From Cytophagales bacterium Alg240-R148 (GTDB lineage Bacteria; Bacteroidota; Bacteroidia; Cytophagales; Cyclobacteriaceae): a stretch of DNA of 64,000 nt. The stretch lies in assembly GCA_900537185.1 (NCBI GenBank), contig LS999831.1:62001-126000 (forward strand). Reading direction: 5' to 3'. A program made the translations under genes and the position numbers. Shown here one piece after another: positions 39,423-49,918 of the stretch (within the stretch, counting starts at the first letter, position 1; the number at the start of each line of letters is the position of its first letter). Below the pieces are notes generated by a model. The model was given only the letters and a program-made list of their open reading frames with translations, was not told where the DNA came from and did not search any database.

Positions 39423-41924
39423 TTAAGCATTCGAATTTATATCATTCAATAATTGTTCCAAAGCGTATTCATCTGCGACCAACACTTCTCTGGCCTTACT
39501 TCCTTCGAAAGGTCCGACTATCCCAGCAGCTTCTAACTGGTCTATTATTCTTCCCGCTCGATTGTAACCCAACTTCAATTTTCTTTGTATGAGCGATGTA
39601 CTACCTTGTTGGTGCAGTACAATTAACCGAGCGGCATCGTCAAAGAGCACATCTCTTTCGGCCAAGTCCACATCTTTTCCATTCCCTCCTTCTTCGTCTC
39701 CAACAAACTCTGGCAAAATGTATGCCGAACTGTATCCGCGCTGATCTCCAATGAAATCACAGACTCGATCTACCTCCTGGGTGTCCACGTAAGCACATTG
39801 TAATCTAGTTATTTCCGACCCTTGCGAAAACAACATATCGCCCATCCCAATTAATTGGTCTGCTCCCCCTGTATCCAAAATAGTTCTTGAATCAATTTTA
39901 GAGGTTACTCTAAAAGACAATCTTGCCGGGAAATTCGCTTTTATCACCCCTGTAATCACATTAACTGAAGGGCGTTGTGTTGCTACAACCAAATGAATGC
40001 CGATGGCCCTGGCCAATTGTGCCAGCCTGGCTATAGGTGTCTCAACCTCCTTACCTGCAGTCATCATTAAATCTGCTAACTCATCAATTACAAGCACAAT
40101 ATAAGGTAGGAACCTGTGGCCGTTTTCTGGGTTCAGTTTTCTTTGAACAAATTTCTGGTTGTATTCTTTTATATTTCTTGCCCCTCCATCTTTCAGCAAA
40201 TCGTATCGCTTATCCATTTCAATACACAACGAATTCAAGGTATTAACTACCTTTTTAGTATCGGTTATGATCGCCTCGTCATTGTCCGGTAATTTGGCTA
40301 GGAAATGCCTTTCAATCTTATTGAACAACGACAATTCTACCTTTTTGGGATCTACCAGCACAAATTTAAGTTGAGAAGGGTGTTTTTTATACAACAAACA
40401 AGTAAGCAATACGTTCAATCCTACCGATTTACCCTGCCCTGTTGCACCTGCCATCAAAACGTGAGGCATTTTTGCCAAATCAATTACAAAGTTATCATTG
40501 GAAATGGTCTTGCCTAAAGCAACAGGAAGTTCCATTTTAGAACTATTGAATTTTTCTGAAGCCAAAACGGATCGAATGTCTACCATCTCTCTATTTTTAT
40601 TAGGTACTTCAATCCCAATAGTTCCTTTGCCTGGTATTGGCGCTATTATCCTTATACCCAAAGCTGCCAAACTCAAGGCGATATCGTCCTCTAAATTTTT
40701 TATTTTTGAAATTTTCACTCCTGCCTCTGGAATGATCTCATATAACGTTACTGTAGGGCCAATCGTAGCCTTAATACTGGATATTCCAATTTTAAAGTTG
40801 GTCAAGGTATCTACAATCTTATTTTTATTGATTTCTAATTCTTCTTTGGTAACCTTAACCTTTGAATTATCATACAGGTCCATTAAATCCAATGCAGGGT
40901 ACTTGTATTCTGCCAAGTCTAAGGTTGGGTCATAGGCTCCAAACTCATCCACCAAATCTTTGGCGGTATCTTCTGGCTCTTTTAATCCAAAAGGTGCTGG
41001 TTCTTCCGTTTCATTGCTCGGCGTTGCAATCTCTACTGAGAAATCCAGATCCTTGGCGGCATCTTCCTTTGAAAGAATTGCTGGTTCGTTCTCTTCAACA
41101 GGTAAGTCTTCCTTTTCATCTAAGAATAACAAAGCCTCATCCGAGCTTAATTCTTCATTTATCGCCTCTGACGGTTCTGTTTTAGAAGGCTCAATACTTT
41201 CAGCACCCTCTGGCACTTCTATGGAAGGTTCTTTTTTAGAAGGCCTCTTTTTAGGCACCTCCGGATCGGGGTTGCCGGTACTTTTAGCCAAATTAACCAC
41301 CTCAGATAAAGAGGTTATATTAAAAAAGTAAATTAAAAACACCAACAGTGAAAATGCAAGTACTAAAAATGTTCCCCATCCTACCAAACTTTCAAACAAT
41401 CCTGCTAGGAAATACCCCATCCCGCCACATAAAAAGGCCCACTGGGTATACCCATCTGATTTAAAAACGAAGTATCCCAGTAACAAACTCAGCCAAATAG
41501 AGGTAAACAAAGTGAAGTTTATATAGCGGTATATTGGAACGAGTTCTTTCAAGGTTAATATCTTATACCCAATAAAAAAACACAATGGAGGGATAAAAAA
41601 AGCAGACAACCCAAACCATTTATATATAAAAACAAAACTGAAAAAGGCACCGTAATAACCCAGCCAGTTTTCTATTTCTTGTCCAACTTCTACCAAACTA
41701 TTCTCGGCCATAGTAGAATCTACTATACTCTGGTCGGCTTTACCTGTGAAAAGATAGGATACAAATGCGGTAAGCAAAAAAACAGACATTAAGATCAAAA
41801 AGAATCCCAAAGCTAGTTTTATTCTCTGGTCTTTGAGTGCCTCAATATTCAATTTAAGCTTCTTCTTTTCGCCTTTTTTAACTGGTTGTTTAAAAGTATT
41901 TGTTTTATAGGTGTTTTTCCCCAT
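39423..41924 (-). CDS. ftsK: DNA translocase FtsK/SpoIIIE
   Basis: The 833-residue protein has four or five N-terminal membrane helices (about 35-215), a Ser/Glu/Pro-rich linker (about 225-345), the FtsK alpha-beta motor (about 360-720) with Walker A AGATGQGKSVGLN, Walker B-type VIDELADLMM and QRPSVNVITG, and a C-terminal gamma winged helix (LIQRKLKLGYNRAGRIID). It pumps DNA at the septum, loads XerCD at dif through the gamma domain, and works with the tyrosine recombinase encoded at 43088-43984. KOPS-type recognition sequences were not searched for. Confidence 0.96.
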   Translation of the reverse strand: MGKNTYKTNTFKQPVKKGEKKKLKLNIEALKDQRIKLALGFFLILMSVFLLTAFVSYLFTGKADQSIVDSTMAENSLVEVGQEIENWLGYYGAFFSFVFIYKWFGLSAFFIPPLCFFIGYKILTLKELVPIYRYINFTLFTSIWLSLLLGYFVFKSDGYTQWAFLCGGMGYFLAGLFESLVGWGTFLVLAFSLLVFLIYFFNITSLSEVVNLAKSTGNPDPEVPKKRPSKKEPSIEVPEGAESIEPSKTEPSEAINEELSSDEALLFLDEKEDLPVEENEPAILSKEDAAKDLDFSVEIATPSNETEEPAPFGLKEPEDTAKDLVDEFGAYDPTLDLAEYKYPALDLMDLYDNSKVKVTKEELEINKNKIVDTLTNFKIGISSIKATIGPTVTLYEIIPEAGVKISKIKNLEDDIALSLAALGIRIIAPIPGKGTIGIEVPNKNREMVDIRSVLASEKFNSSKMELPVALGKTISNDNFVIDLAKMPHVLMAGATGQGKSVGLNVLLTCLLYKKHPSQLKFVLVDPKKVELSLFNKIERHFLAKLPDNDEAIITDTKKVVNTLNSLCIEMDKRYDLLKDGGARNIKEYNQKFVQRKLNPENGHRFLPYIVLVIDELADLMMTAGKEVETPIARLAQLARAIGIHLVVATQRPSVNVITGVIKANFPARLSFRVTSKIDSRTILDTGGADQLIGMGDMLFSQGSEITRLQCAYVDTQEVDRVCDFIGDQRGYSSAYILPEFVGDEEGGNGKDVDLAERDVLFDDAARLIVLHQQGSTSLIQRKLKLGYNRAGRIIDQLEAAGIVGPFEGSKAREVLVADEYALEQLLNDINSNA

Positions 41925-42000
41925 AGATATAGTAGTATTCTTATGCTAATGAATCTCTAAAGATAAAGAGAAAATTAATTAATCATTGGTAAATGTTCAA

Positions 42001-43074
42001 TTATGAACGAAGCAACTTTTTATTTATTTTTTTCACCAAAGAAGGACCTTCGTAGATAAATCCAGTATACAATTGTACCAAATCTGCTCCTGCCTCTATT
42101 TTATCCAAAGCATCTTGCGCAGTCATGATACCACCAACACCGATGATTGGGAATTCTTTACCCATTGCTTTTCTAATTACAGACAGCACTTCATTGGACT
42201 TATTTTTAAGGGGTGCCCCACTCAAACCACCCATTCCTATGGCATTAACTTTGTCTGTTGTCGATTTTAAATTGCTTCTATCAATTGTGGTGTTGGAAAC
42301 GATCAACCCATCAATATTGGTTTCTTGTGCAATTTCAACAATATCCGTTATTTGTCCTTCGGTAAGGTCTGGAGCAATTTTTAAAAGAATTGGTTTGGCG
42401 CACGCCTTCTTTTTATTGGCCGACATTAGAGACACCAACAAGTTTTTCAATGGTTCCTTTTCTTGAAGTGCCCTTAAATTAGGTGTATTGGGAGAACTAA
42501 CGTTGACCACAAAATAATCAACATAATCGAACAAAGCCTCAAAAGACTTTAAGTAATCACTTAATGCTTCTTCATTTGGAGTCACTTTGTTTTTACCGAT
42601 ATTGCCTCCGACTACCACCTTACTCTTTCTCTTCTTTAACCGCTTGACAGCAGCCTCCATCCCATCGTTGTTAAAACCCATTCTATTGATAATCGCTTTG
42701 TCTTCAACCAATCGAAACAACCTGGGCTTTTCGTTGCCCTCCTGCCCTTTTGGCGTTACGGTTCCTATTTCAATAAACCCAAATCCAAATGCATCCAAGG
42801 CATCTATCATTTTGGCGTCTTTATCGAATCCGGCTGCCAACCCAACAGGGTTCTTAAACTTTATACCAAACAACTCTTTTTCTAACGAAGGGTGGTTTTT
42901 AGAATACAAAGAAGAAACGATGGTCTTTACCAATGGGATTTTAAAGGCAACTTGCACCATACTATTGGTAACATGGTGTGCTTTTTCAGGATCCAAACTG
43001 AATAACAATGGTCTTATAATGCGTTTGTACACGATGAATAAATTTGAGGCAAATTTAGAAAATGTTCTATACAA
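42001..43074 (-). CDS. pyrD: Dihydroorotate dehydrogenase (quinone), class 2
   Basis: The 357-residue protein has the N-terminal membrane-associating helix extension of class 2 enzymes, then the FMN-binding barrel with [15 protein letters not shown], the catalytic Ser region [24 protein letters not shown] and [21 protein letters not shown]. It oxidises dihydroorotate to orotate with quinone. The gene is 76 bases from ftsK and 13 bases from xerD on the same strand. Confidence 0.96.
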   Translation of the reverse strand: MYRTFSKFASNLFIVYKRIIRPLLFSLDPEKAHHVTNSMVQVAFKIPLVKTIVSSLYSKNHPSLEKELFGIKFKNPVGLAAGFDKDAKMIDALDAFGFGFIEIGTVTPKGQEGNEKPRLFRLVEDKAIINRMGFNNDGMEAAVKRLKKRKSKVVVGGNIGKNKVTPNEEALSDYLKSFEALFDYVDYFVVNVSSPNTPNLRALQEKEPLKNLLVSLMSANKKKACAKPILLKIAPDLTEGQITDIVEIAQETNIDGLIVSNTTIDRSNLKSTTDKVNAIGMGGLSGAPLKNKSNEVLSVIRKAMGKEFPIIGVGGIMTAQDALDKIEAGADLVQLYTGFIYEGPSLVKKINKKLLRS

Positions 43075-43087
43075 TACCGCAGTTTTC

Positions 43088-43984
43088 TCAACTTCGAGGA
43101 TGAAATTCCTTAATTATTTGCTGCAGGTAGTTTCTGTCTAGGTGGGTATAAATTTCAGTTGTTGTGATGGATTCATGCCCCAGCATTTCTTGAACTGCTC
43201 TTAAATCTGCACCTCCTTCTACCAAATGGGTAGCAAAAGAATGCCGGAATGTATGGGGGCTTACTCTTTTTTTAATAGTGGTTTCTTTCACTATTTTTTT
43301 TATCAACATAAAAATCATTTCTCTGCTGAGTCGGGTGCCTCTGTTGTTTAGAAAAACTATGCCCGCCTCTCCAGGTTTGGCTTTGGACGAATCTCGGTGG
43401 TGTTCCAAATAAATATTTAAGTGCTTTTTTGCAGAGCGCCCCACTGGAACCAATCTTTGTTTGTTGCCTTTACCCAATACACGGATAAAACCGATTGTCT
43501 CTGAATCTAAGAAGAGCGCGTTCATCTCCAGTGTTACCAACTCTGTCACACGCAAACCACAGCTATAAAGTAATTCTAGCATGGCTCTATTTCTATGTCC
43601 AAACGTTGTGGATAAGTCTATTGCTGCAAATACTGCATCAATCTCTTCCAACTCCAAGGTATCCGGAAGTTTCCTACCCAATTTAGGAGCCTGAATCAAT
43701 TCCATAGGATTTATTTCGATCAACTTTTCGGCAAATAAGTATCCAAAAAAAGACTTTAAACCAGAAATAATTTGAGTTTGGGTATAAGACGAAAGTCCCA
43801 TTTCCACAATGTGTTCCAGTAAATCGTGAATGTCAATAGTTTGTATCTGATCCGGGTTTTTTTCTTCAATAAAATCAGCTAAGAAACGTACGTTATAAGA
43901 ATAAGCTTTTACCGTATTATCGGACATACCTCGTTCCAATTTTACATAAGTTTCAAATTGATCAATTGCGGTCTTCCAATTCAT
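43088..43984 (-). CDS. xerD: Tyrosine recombinase XerD
   Basis: The 298-residue protein has the N-terminal SAM-like core-binding domain and a C-terminal catalytic domain with all residues in place: Arg in [10 protein letters not shown], Lys in [10 protein letters not shown], HxxR in [10 protein letters not shown], His in LGHESITTT and the nucleophile Tyr in EIYTHLD. The length is standard for XerC/XerD; the C-terminal sequence favours XerD. It resolves chromosome dimers at dif with FtsK. It is divergent from aroQ. Confidence 0.93.
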   Translation of the reverse strand: MNWKTAIDQFETYVKLERGMSDNTVKAYSYNVRFLADFIEEKNPDQIQTIDIHDLLEHIVEMGLSSYTQTQIISGLKSFFGYLFAEKLIEINPMELIQAPKLGRKLPDTLELEEIDAVFAAIDLSTTFGHRNRAMLELLYSCGLRVTELVTLEMNALFLDSETIGFIRVLGKGNKQRLVPVGRSAKKHLNIYLEHHRDSSKAKPGEAGIVFLNNRGTRLSREMIFMLIKKIVKETTIKKRVSPHTFRHSFATHLVEGGADLRAVQEMLGHESITTTEIYTHLDRNYLQQIIKEFHPRS

Positions 43985-44052
43985 GGGTTGTTTTTGTTGT
44001 AGTACTCAGGTTACTTTAGCTCAATAATTAAATTTTAAGTTAATTAAACAAT

Positions 44053-44080
44053 TGAATTTTTATTATTCTTTTAACTTTGG
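44053..44080 (+). promoter_or_regulatory. Bacteroidota-type promoter of aroQ
   Basis: TTG at 44053-44055, 17 bases, then TAACTTTG at 44073-44080, an exact match to TTG-N17-23-TAnnTTTG. The start codon is 16 bases beyond the -7 element. Confidence 0.7.
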
Positions 44081-44095
44081 ACAAACAAAAGAAAT

Positions 44096-44515
44096 ATGAA
44101 ACTCATCGTTATCAATGGCCCCAACTTAAATTTACTTGGCAAAAGAGAACCAGACATTTATGGCAACCAGGATTTTGACAGTTATTTCAAAACATTGCAA
44201 TCCAAATATAAAGACCATTCTTTGGAATATTTCCAGTCCAATCACGAAGGCCAACTTATTGACAAGCTTCATGCAGTAGGCTTTGATTGTGATGGCATCC
44301 TAATCAATGCAGGTGCTTTTACCCACACCTCTTTGGCCCTTGCCGATGCTGTTGCTGCCATTCCAGCACAGGTGGTGGAAGTACACATATCCAATGTGCA
44401 CCAAAGAGAATCTGTGCGCCATTTTAGTTACCTAAGTCCCGTTGCAAATGGTATTGTAGTTGGATTTGGATTAAAAGGCTATGAGCTGGCCATACTTTCT
44501 TTAATTGATGGTTAG
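44096..44515 (+). CDS. aroQ: 3-dehydroquinate dehydratase, type II
   Basis: The 139-residue protein has the type II dehydroquinase signatures GPNLNLLGKREPDIYG (with the catalytic Tyr), QSNHEGQLIDKL, INAGAFTHTSLALADA and EVHISNVHQRE. It converts 3-dehydroquinate to 3-dehydroshikimate in aromatic amino-acid synthesis and forms dodecamers. A good Bacteroidota promoter precedes it, and the following aminotransferase gene overlaps its stop by 8 bases. Confidence 0.96.
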   Translation: MKLIVINGPNLNLLGKREPDIYGNQDFDSYFKTLQSKYKDHSLEYFQSNHEGQLIDKLHAVGFDCDGILINAGAFTHTSLALADAVAAIPAQVVEVHISNVHQRESVRHFSYLSPVANGIVVGFGLKGYELAILSLIDG

Positions 44516-45557
44516 TTTCTATCCCGGCCCCTCGCAGATTAACCCTGAAATTCCATTGTTTGTGCAGCAAGCGTATGAAAATGGAACCACCAGCTGCAAC
44601 CACAGGAGCAACCAATTTATGGACCTGTACAAAGCAACACTTCATACTTTTAAAAAAAAATTAAACCTTCCTTCAGATTACACCCTTGCTTTTGTTTCTT
44701 CCGCCACTGAATGTTGGGAAATCATAACGCAATCTTATAAAAATTTAGCAACAACCCACTTATACAATGGCGCCTTTGGCGAAAAGTGGGGCCAATACAA
44801 CCAAAACTTGGGGGGTAAACCGAACCTATTACCTTATGCCTTAGATTGGACACCAAGTCAAGTTTTTGATCGATTGGAATCGACGGAGCTAATATGCATT
44901 ACACCAACAGAAACATCGAATGGAACACAATGGCCTGTTCAGGACTTACAAACCCTCCGCAACACTTCGGATACTGCTCTAATAGCAGCAGATGCAACTG
45001 CATCGCTCGGCGGTATACACTTGCCCTTTGAATTGGCTGATATCTGGTTTGCATCTGTACAAAAATGTTTGGGGCTACCTGCAGGTCTAGGGATTTTAAT
45101 ATTAAGTCCTAAAGCCATAGAAATAGCACAAAAGCAACCCAACACCTATTACAACGGCATCAATAACATTGTAAAAAACGCGAATAAATTTCAAACCACC
45201 CACACCCCCAATGTGTTGGGTATCTATTTGCTCAATGCTGTATTAAAATCACGCGACAACATTGTTAAGATTGAAAAAGAAACCAAGGCCAAGCAAAAAT
45301 TCTTTGACAACTTTTTACAAACCATACCCCACCTCAACTACGCTTGTTCCAACCCCCATGTGCTTTCACCTACTGTATTTGCATTGTTAACCAAAGAAGC
45401 CAATACAATAAAAGAAATTTGTCTCCAAGAAGGAATGGTAATCGGGAATGGTTATGGAGAGTGGAAACACAATACCATCCGAATTGCAAATTTTCCAGAG
45501 TTAAAATTGGAAAATTTTAAAGCTCTTGCTGCTGTACTTCTCCGTATTTTAAAATAA
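44508..45557 (+). CDS. Class V aminotransferase, SerC-like
   Basis: From the ATG at 44508 the product is 349 residues, MVSFYPGPSQINPEIPLFVQ. It is a fold type I PLP enzyme with HRSNQFMDLY, the Ala/Asp segment IAADATASLGG and the Schiff-base Lys in FASVQKCLGLPAG. It resembles short phosphoserine or alanine-glyoxylate aminotransferases. An upstream TTG at 44505 is unlikely to be used. It is translationally coupled to aroQ; the amino acid product is unsure, with serine synthesis the best guess. Confidence 0.85.
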   Translation: MVSFYPGPSQINPEIPLFVQQAYENGTTSCNHRSNQFMDLYKATLHTFKKKLNLPSDYTLAFVSSATECWEIITQSYKNLATTHLYNGAFGEKWGQYNQNLGGKPNLLPYALDWTPSQVFDRLESTELICITPTETSNGTQWPVQDLQTLRNTSDTALIAADATASLGGIHLPFELADIWFASVQKCLGLPAGLGILILSPKAIEIAQKQPNTYYNGINNIVKNANKFQTTHTPNVLGIYLLNAVLKSRDNIVKIEKETKAKQKFFDNFLQTIPHLNYACSNPHVLSPTVFALLTKEANTIKEICLQEGMVIGNGYGEWKHNTIRIANFPELKLENFKALAAVLLRILK

Positions 45558-45605
45558 ATTTGTTATGTTAGCTGCGTTTGGTCTTAATTATTAAAAAAGT
45601 CTGTA

Positions 45606-46178
45606 ATGTTAAACTTTAAAGAAATATTCTCGGTGTCCTTGATATTGTTTTCAGTCATTGACATACTAGGCTCAATTCCAATAGTAATTGAACTTAGAAA
45701 AAGGGAGGGAAAAATTCACTCGGGCAAGGCTACTTTTATTGCCGGGGGGCTCATGATTGTATTTTTATTTTTAGGCCGGTCCATTCTGAGTTTATTTGGG
45801 TTGGATGTAGAGTCTTTTGCAATTGCAGGTGCCATAGTCATAACCATCATAGCTATGGAAATGATATTAAATGTCACATTAATAAAAATGGACCCCAGCC
45901 ATACAGGAACTGGTTCCATCGTACCGTTGGCATTCCCATTATTGGCTGGTGCCGGTACGCTTACTACCATTTTATCTTTAAGGGCTGTGTACGAAGTACC
46001 CAATATTTTAGTTGGCATTTTGCTCAACCTGGTATTTGTTTATGGCGTATTAAAATCTACCACCTGGCTAGAAAAGAAAATTGGTCAAAACGGCTTTGTT
46101 GTACTCCGCAAGGTTTTTGGGATTATTTTATTGGCCATCGCGGTCAAAATTTTTAAAGAGAATTTTTCATTTACTTAA
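45606..46178 (+). CDS. MarC family integral membrane protein
   Basis: The 190-residue protein has six predicted membrane helices, with the family segments FSVIDILGSIPIV, MIVFLFLGRSIL, IVPLAFPLLAGAGTLTTIL and VFGIILLAIAVKIF. The MarC family is poorly characterised; the original link to antibiotic resistance was withdrawn, so no function is assigned. It starts 49 bases after the aminotransferase and its stop abuts the rnhA start codon. Confidence 0.93.
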   Translation: MLNFKEIFSVSLILFSVIDILGSIPIVIELRKREGKIHSGKATFIAGGLMIVFLFLGRSILSLFGLDVESFAIAGAIVITIIAMEMILNVTLIKMDPSHTGTGSIVPLAFPLLAGAGTLTTILSLRAVYEVPNILVGILLNLVFVYGVLKSTTWLEKKIGQNGFVVLRKVFGIILLAIAVKIFKENFSFT

Positions 46179-46631
46179 ATGATAAAAATATATACAGACG
46201 GTTCTTCTAGAGGGAACCCCGGCCCTGGTGGCTATGGGGTAGTGATGCTCTACCAACAACACCGCAAAGAAATGTCAGAAGGGTTCCGGTTAACCACCAA
46301 CAATAGGATGGAACTCTTGGCGGTTATTGTTGCTTTAGAATCAATTAAAACAGATAAACTACCTGTTACGGTATACTCCGATTCAAAATACGTAGTGGAT
46401 GCCATTTCAAAAGGATGGATATGGGGGTGGCAGAAAAAAGGGTTCTCCAAAATCAAAAACCCAGATTTGTGGAAACGAATGATCCCAATCTACAACAAAT
46501 TAAAACCAAAGTTTGTTTGGGTAAAAGGACATGCCGGAATTGCGGAAAATGAACGCTGCGATGTGCTAGCGGTAAATGCAGCAGAAGGAAGTGGATTAAA
46601 ACCAGATATTGGTTATGAAGCTGCCAATTAA
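46179..46631 (+). CDS. rnhA: Ribonuclease HI
   Basis: The 150-residue protein has the complete catalytic set: Asp in IYTDGSSRGNPGPGGYG, Glu in NNRMELLAVIVALE, Asp in VYSDSKYVVDAI and Asp in NERCDVLAV, along with the substrate segment VWVKGHAG. It removes the RNA strand of RNA-DNA hybrids. The gene starts directly after the marC stop and overlaps the following gene by 17 bases. Confidence 0.95.
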   Translation: MIKIYTDGSSRGNPGPGGYGVVMLYQQHRKEMSEGFRLTTNNRMELLAVIVALESIKTDKLPVTVYSDSKYVVDAISKGWIWGWQKKGFSKIKNPDLWKRMIPIYNKLKPKFVWVKGHAGIAENERCDVLAVNAAEGSGLKPDIGYEAAN

Positions 46632-47154
46632 TCAAAAAAGGCTCAGTAGCCTATTAAAACTCATCCAGGAAGACAGGTCCAAAGCACACAGAGATTTTCT
46701 CATCGACTTTCTTAATTCCAACCCACCTTTTTTTACAGAATTGATATTTCTAGCTTTTGGCAACGACCCAAAAGTTAGACTACACGCCAGCTGGGTTATG
46801 GACAATGCCCTAGAGCAACACCCCCACTTGATGGGCAAATTATTGCCCTTGTATATATCATTGGGCATAAAATCCAAAGACTGGAGTGTAAACAGAGCTT
46901 GGACTCGTTCGTTAACCCGGTTAGAAATTCCTGAAGAATTGCAAGGCCAATTAATGGACTTGTTATTTGGTTGGTTGTTGTCGTCAGAAGCGCCCATTGC
47001 CGTCAAAGCCCATTCCATGGAAAAGCTGTACCAATTCTCTTTGCTTTATCCAGAAATTAAAAACGAACTTAAAGCAGCCATAACATCTATTCTACCCTAT
47101 GGTTCTGCTGGAATCAAATCCAAGGGCCGTAAAATACTTGGGGCCATTCAATAA
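46615..47154 (+). CDS. HEAT-like helical protein of unknown function
   Basis: From the ATG at 46615 the product is 179 residues, MKLPINQKRLSSLLKLIQED, mostly helical with repeated helix pairs (VRLHASWVMDNALEQ, PIAVKAHSMEKLYQFS) typical of HEAT or ARM-type repeats. No family is certain. The start lies inside rnhA, giving a 17-base overlap and suggesting coupling. A possible role is protein-protein scaffolding. Confidence 0.75.
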   Translation: MKLPINQKRLSSLLKLIQEDRSKAHRDFLIDFLNSNPPFFTELIFLAFGNDPKVRLHASWVMDNALEQHPHLMGKLLPLYISLGIKSKDWSVNRAWTRSLTRLEIPEELQGQLMDLLFGWLLSSEAPIAVKAHSMEKLYQFSLLYPEIKNELKAAITSILPYGSAGIKSKGRKILGAIQ

Positions 47155-47184
47155 AAAAAGGCAGAACGTTCGTCCTGCCTTTTT
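47154..47184 (+). terminator. Terminator after the helical-repeat gene
   Basis: AAAAAAGGCAG and CTGCCTTTTT form a stem with a 10-base loop, overlapping the stop codon of the gene before it. Confidence 0.88.
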
Positions 47185-47393
47185 GTGCGTGCATCAAGGG
47201 AAAATCCCTTATTCGGGTAAATTTCCAATCAACCTCATATAAAATAACGCTTAGAAATAGCCAGCATGTCGCCTTTTACTTTAAATGTTCTGAACAACCC
47301 GAAATCATGTTATTCATCCTTATATGTTGTAACATTAATATAAATAATAACCAGCTGAAAACCAACTTAATGCAATTATAATTACCGCAACAA

Positions 47394-49808
47394 TCACTCA
47401 TCTTTCATAGCATCTGTCGGGTTTGCATTGGCCGCCTTCCATGTCAAACCACCTACAGTTAAAAATGCAATTAAAAAAGCACTAGTTCCTGCAATGACGA
47501 TGGTACCGACCCTAATGTTGGTATGGTAAGCGAATGCTTCTAGCCAAGACTGCATCAGCACCCAAGCAATTGGGATGGCCAAAATAAAACCAACGGCGAC
47601 TAGAGAAATAAAATTTTTAGTTAGAAGAAATATTATTTGATTGGCATTGGCACCCAAAACTTTTCGGATTCCTATTTCTTTAAAACGCTGTTCGGCAGTA
47701 AAGGAAGCAAGCCCCATCAAACCCAAACAAGCTATAACTATTGCCAATGCAGAAAAATAAGTTCCAAGTTCTATCAATTGTTCTTCTTGCTGGTACAACG
47801 TATTAAACCTTTCGTCCAGTTTGAAATATTCAAATGGAAACCCCGGCATTAAATACGCGTATTGCTCTTGTAAAAACTCTAAAGTTTCTGTTTTTAATTG
47901 TGGGTTCACATCCACTACCAGGTTGCGTGAACGGCCAGAAGTTACCAAAAACACTACTGGGGCAATACTTTGTTTTAACGATTCAAAATGAAAGTCTTCC
48001 ACTACTCCAATTACAAACCCATTTCTAGACCCATAACTAAATTTTTTATCAATGGCCTCTTCCGCATTTTTCCAACCAATGGCCTTTATTGCGGCATGGT
48101 TCAAAACAAATGCTTCTGTTGAATCGCTGGCTCTCTGGGCATCAAAATCCCTTCCAGCTATGAATTTGGTTTCAATTAAACTTAAGAAATCAAAGTCTAC
48201 ATGCACATCGGCCACTCTAAAATTGATGTTCTTCATTTCTCCTTCTACCTCCGCTTTTGTTCCTTGAGAATCTAAAAGACTTCCAGAAGGAACCCGCGAT
48301 GCAAGCCCTACTTGTTCTATACCGCTTTCTTTTTCAAATTGTTGTTTGATAGAACTGTATTGCCCCAACATTGTCCTATTCATGGGTAAAACAATTTTAT
48401 TCTCGCTTTCGAAACCCAAAGATTTGCTCTTTACAAAGTTTATTTGGTCTTTGATTACGCCAACAGAAATAATAAGTAAAATAGATATTAAAAATTGAAC
48501 TACTACCAATACAGAACGAAGGTTGAATTTTCTTCCTGCCTTTTTTCCTTGGCTCTTTAAAATCTGAGCTGGATCAAACTTAGACAAATAAAAAGCTGGA
48601 TAACTTCCTGCCAAAACTCCAACGACAATGGTTATCCCTAAAAGCATCAAAGGGATAAAAGGATTCCCTAAAACATCCATAGACAACGACTTTCCAGAAA
48701 ACTGATTGAACCATGGTAAAAACAATACAACCACTAAGATGGACAACAGCAAAGCCAACAAACTAAATACGGTGGACTCCACCAAAAATTGTTTGATTAA
48801 CATAGATTTCTGAGCCCCCATCACCTTGCGCACACCTACTTCTCTTGCTCTTTTAACCGATCTTGCAGTGGTAAGGTTCACGAAATTAATACAGGCTATG
48901 ATCAAAGTAAATAAGGCAATTGCAGTAAATATGTAGACATATTTAATATCGCCATTGGTTTCTGTTTCAGAATCCAAATGGGAATGTAAGTGAACATCGG
49001 TAATGGGCATTAATTCTAAAAAAGTACTTTTACTTGGTAGCACATCGTTGAACATCGGAACGTGTTTGTCTATAAAAGAAGCCATGCCCGCTTCTACTTC
49101 TTCTGCACCATGCCCATCGGCAAGAAGCAGATAGGTTCCAAAATTGTTGCTACCAAAATTACTCATAAAAGCTTTTTCACCACCATAAAAATCAGATACA
49201 GGCGCCATGCTCGCTATAAAATCCATGGTGAAATGAGAGTTGTCTGGCATGTCCTGCATCACTGCAGACACCGTTAAGTCAAATTGATTGTTGTAACTGA
49301 GGGTTTTTCCTATTGGGTCTTCCTCCCCAAAAAATCTTTTTGCAGCACTTTCTGAAAGAATTAAATCGTTTGGGTTTTTTAAGGCCGTAGAAGGATCTCC
49401 CTTGAGTAATTTCCAGTCAAACACTTTTAAAAAAGTTTCGTCTGCAAAGAAAAACCGCTCTTCTTTTATCTTTTTTTCTCCATAAACAATCAAAGGATCA
49501 TCGTTCATGAACCGAACACTTTCTTCTACAATGCCATCAAAATAATTTTTTAGTAGGGGAGAAAATGGCGGGGCAGTATGGCCCAAATGCAAATTAATGG
49601 AGCCATCCGCGTTGTACCACCCTCTTGACACTCGAAATATTCGATCTTTTTTGGTGTGGTACTGATCAAAAGACAATTCATGCTGGACAAATAACATCAT
49701 TAATATTGTTGCAGCCAATCCGAAAGAGAGGCCTATAATGTTGATTGCAGCATATCCTTTTTGTTTAAGGATGTTGCGAAAGGTGATATTGATGTAGTTT
49801 CTTAACAT
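47394..49808 (-). CDS. MacB/FtsX-type ABC transporter permease
   Basis: The 804-residue protein repeats the MacB_PCD-FtsX layout twice: membrane helix (about 20-42), a large periplasmic domain, three helices with the FtsX motif AREVGVRKVMGAQKSMLIKQF (split here by context), a further periplasmic domain and three helices with FKEIGIRKVLGANANQI. Bacteroidota encode many such permeases of 790-810 residues that pair with a separate ATPase and act in mechanotransmission rather than transport. No ATPase gene is adjacent. Confidence 0.9.
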   Translation of the reverse strand: MLRNYINITFRNILKQKGYAAINIIGLSFGLAATILMMLFVQHELSFDQYHTKKDRIFRVSRGWYNADGSINLHLGHTAPPFSPLLKNYFDGIVEESVRFMNDDPLIVYGEKKIKEERFFFADETFLKVFDWKLLKGDPSTALKNPNDLILSESAAKRFFGEEDPIGKTLSYNNQFDLTVSAVMQDMPDNSHFTMDFIASMAPVSDFYGGEKAFMSNFGSNNFGTYLLLADGHGAEEVEAGMASFIDKHVPMFNDVLPSKSTFLELMPITDVHLHSHLDSETETNGDIKYVYIFTAIALFTLIIACINFVNLTTARSVKRAREVGVRKVMGAQKSMLIKQFLVESTVFSLLALLLSILVVVLFLPWFNQFSGKSLSMDVLGNPFIPLMLLGITIVVGVLAGSYPAFYLSKFDPAQILKSQGKKAGRKFNLRSVLVVVQFLISILLIISVGVIKDQINFVKSKSLGFESENKIVLPMNRTMLGQYSSIKQQFEKESGIEQVGLASRVPSGSLLDSQGTKAEVEGEMKNINFRVADVHVDFDFLSLIETKFIAGRDFDAQRASDSTEAFVLNHAAIKAIGWKNAEEAIDKKFSYGSRNGFVIGVVEDFHFESLKQSIAPVVFLVTSGRSRNLVVDVNPQLKTETLEFLQEQYAYLMPGFPFEYFKLDERFNTLYQQEEQLIELGTYFSALAIVIACLGLMGLASFTAEQRFKEIGIRKVLGANANQIIFLLTKNFISLVAVGFILAIPIAWVLMQSWLEAFAYHTNIRVGTIVIAGTSAFLIAFLTVGGLTWKAANANPTDAMKDE

Positions 49809-49872
49809 AGTTTTTGACGTTGTACTCCTAAAGACCTATGCCCATTCAAAATAGTTGCATATTGAGCAAAAA

Positions 49873-49899
49873 AAAAGGGCATGCAAAGCAAACCCTTTT
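49873..49899 (-). terminator. Terminator of porV
   Basis: AAAAGGG and CCCTTTT pair across a 13-base loop, with a further A/T-run on the minus-strand 3' side, 20 bases after the porV stop. Confidence 0.7.
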
Positions 49900-49918
49900 C
49901 TAAGTATTTTTAAAAAAA

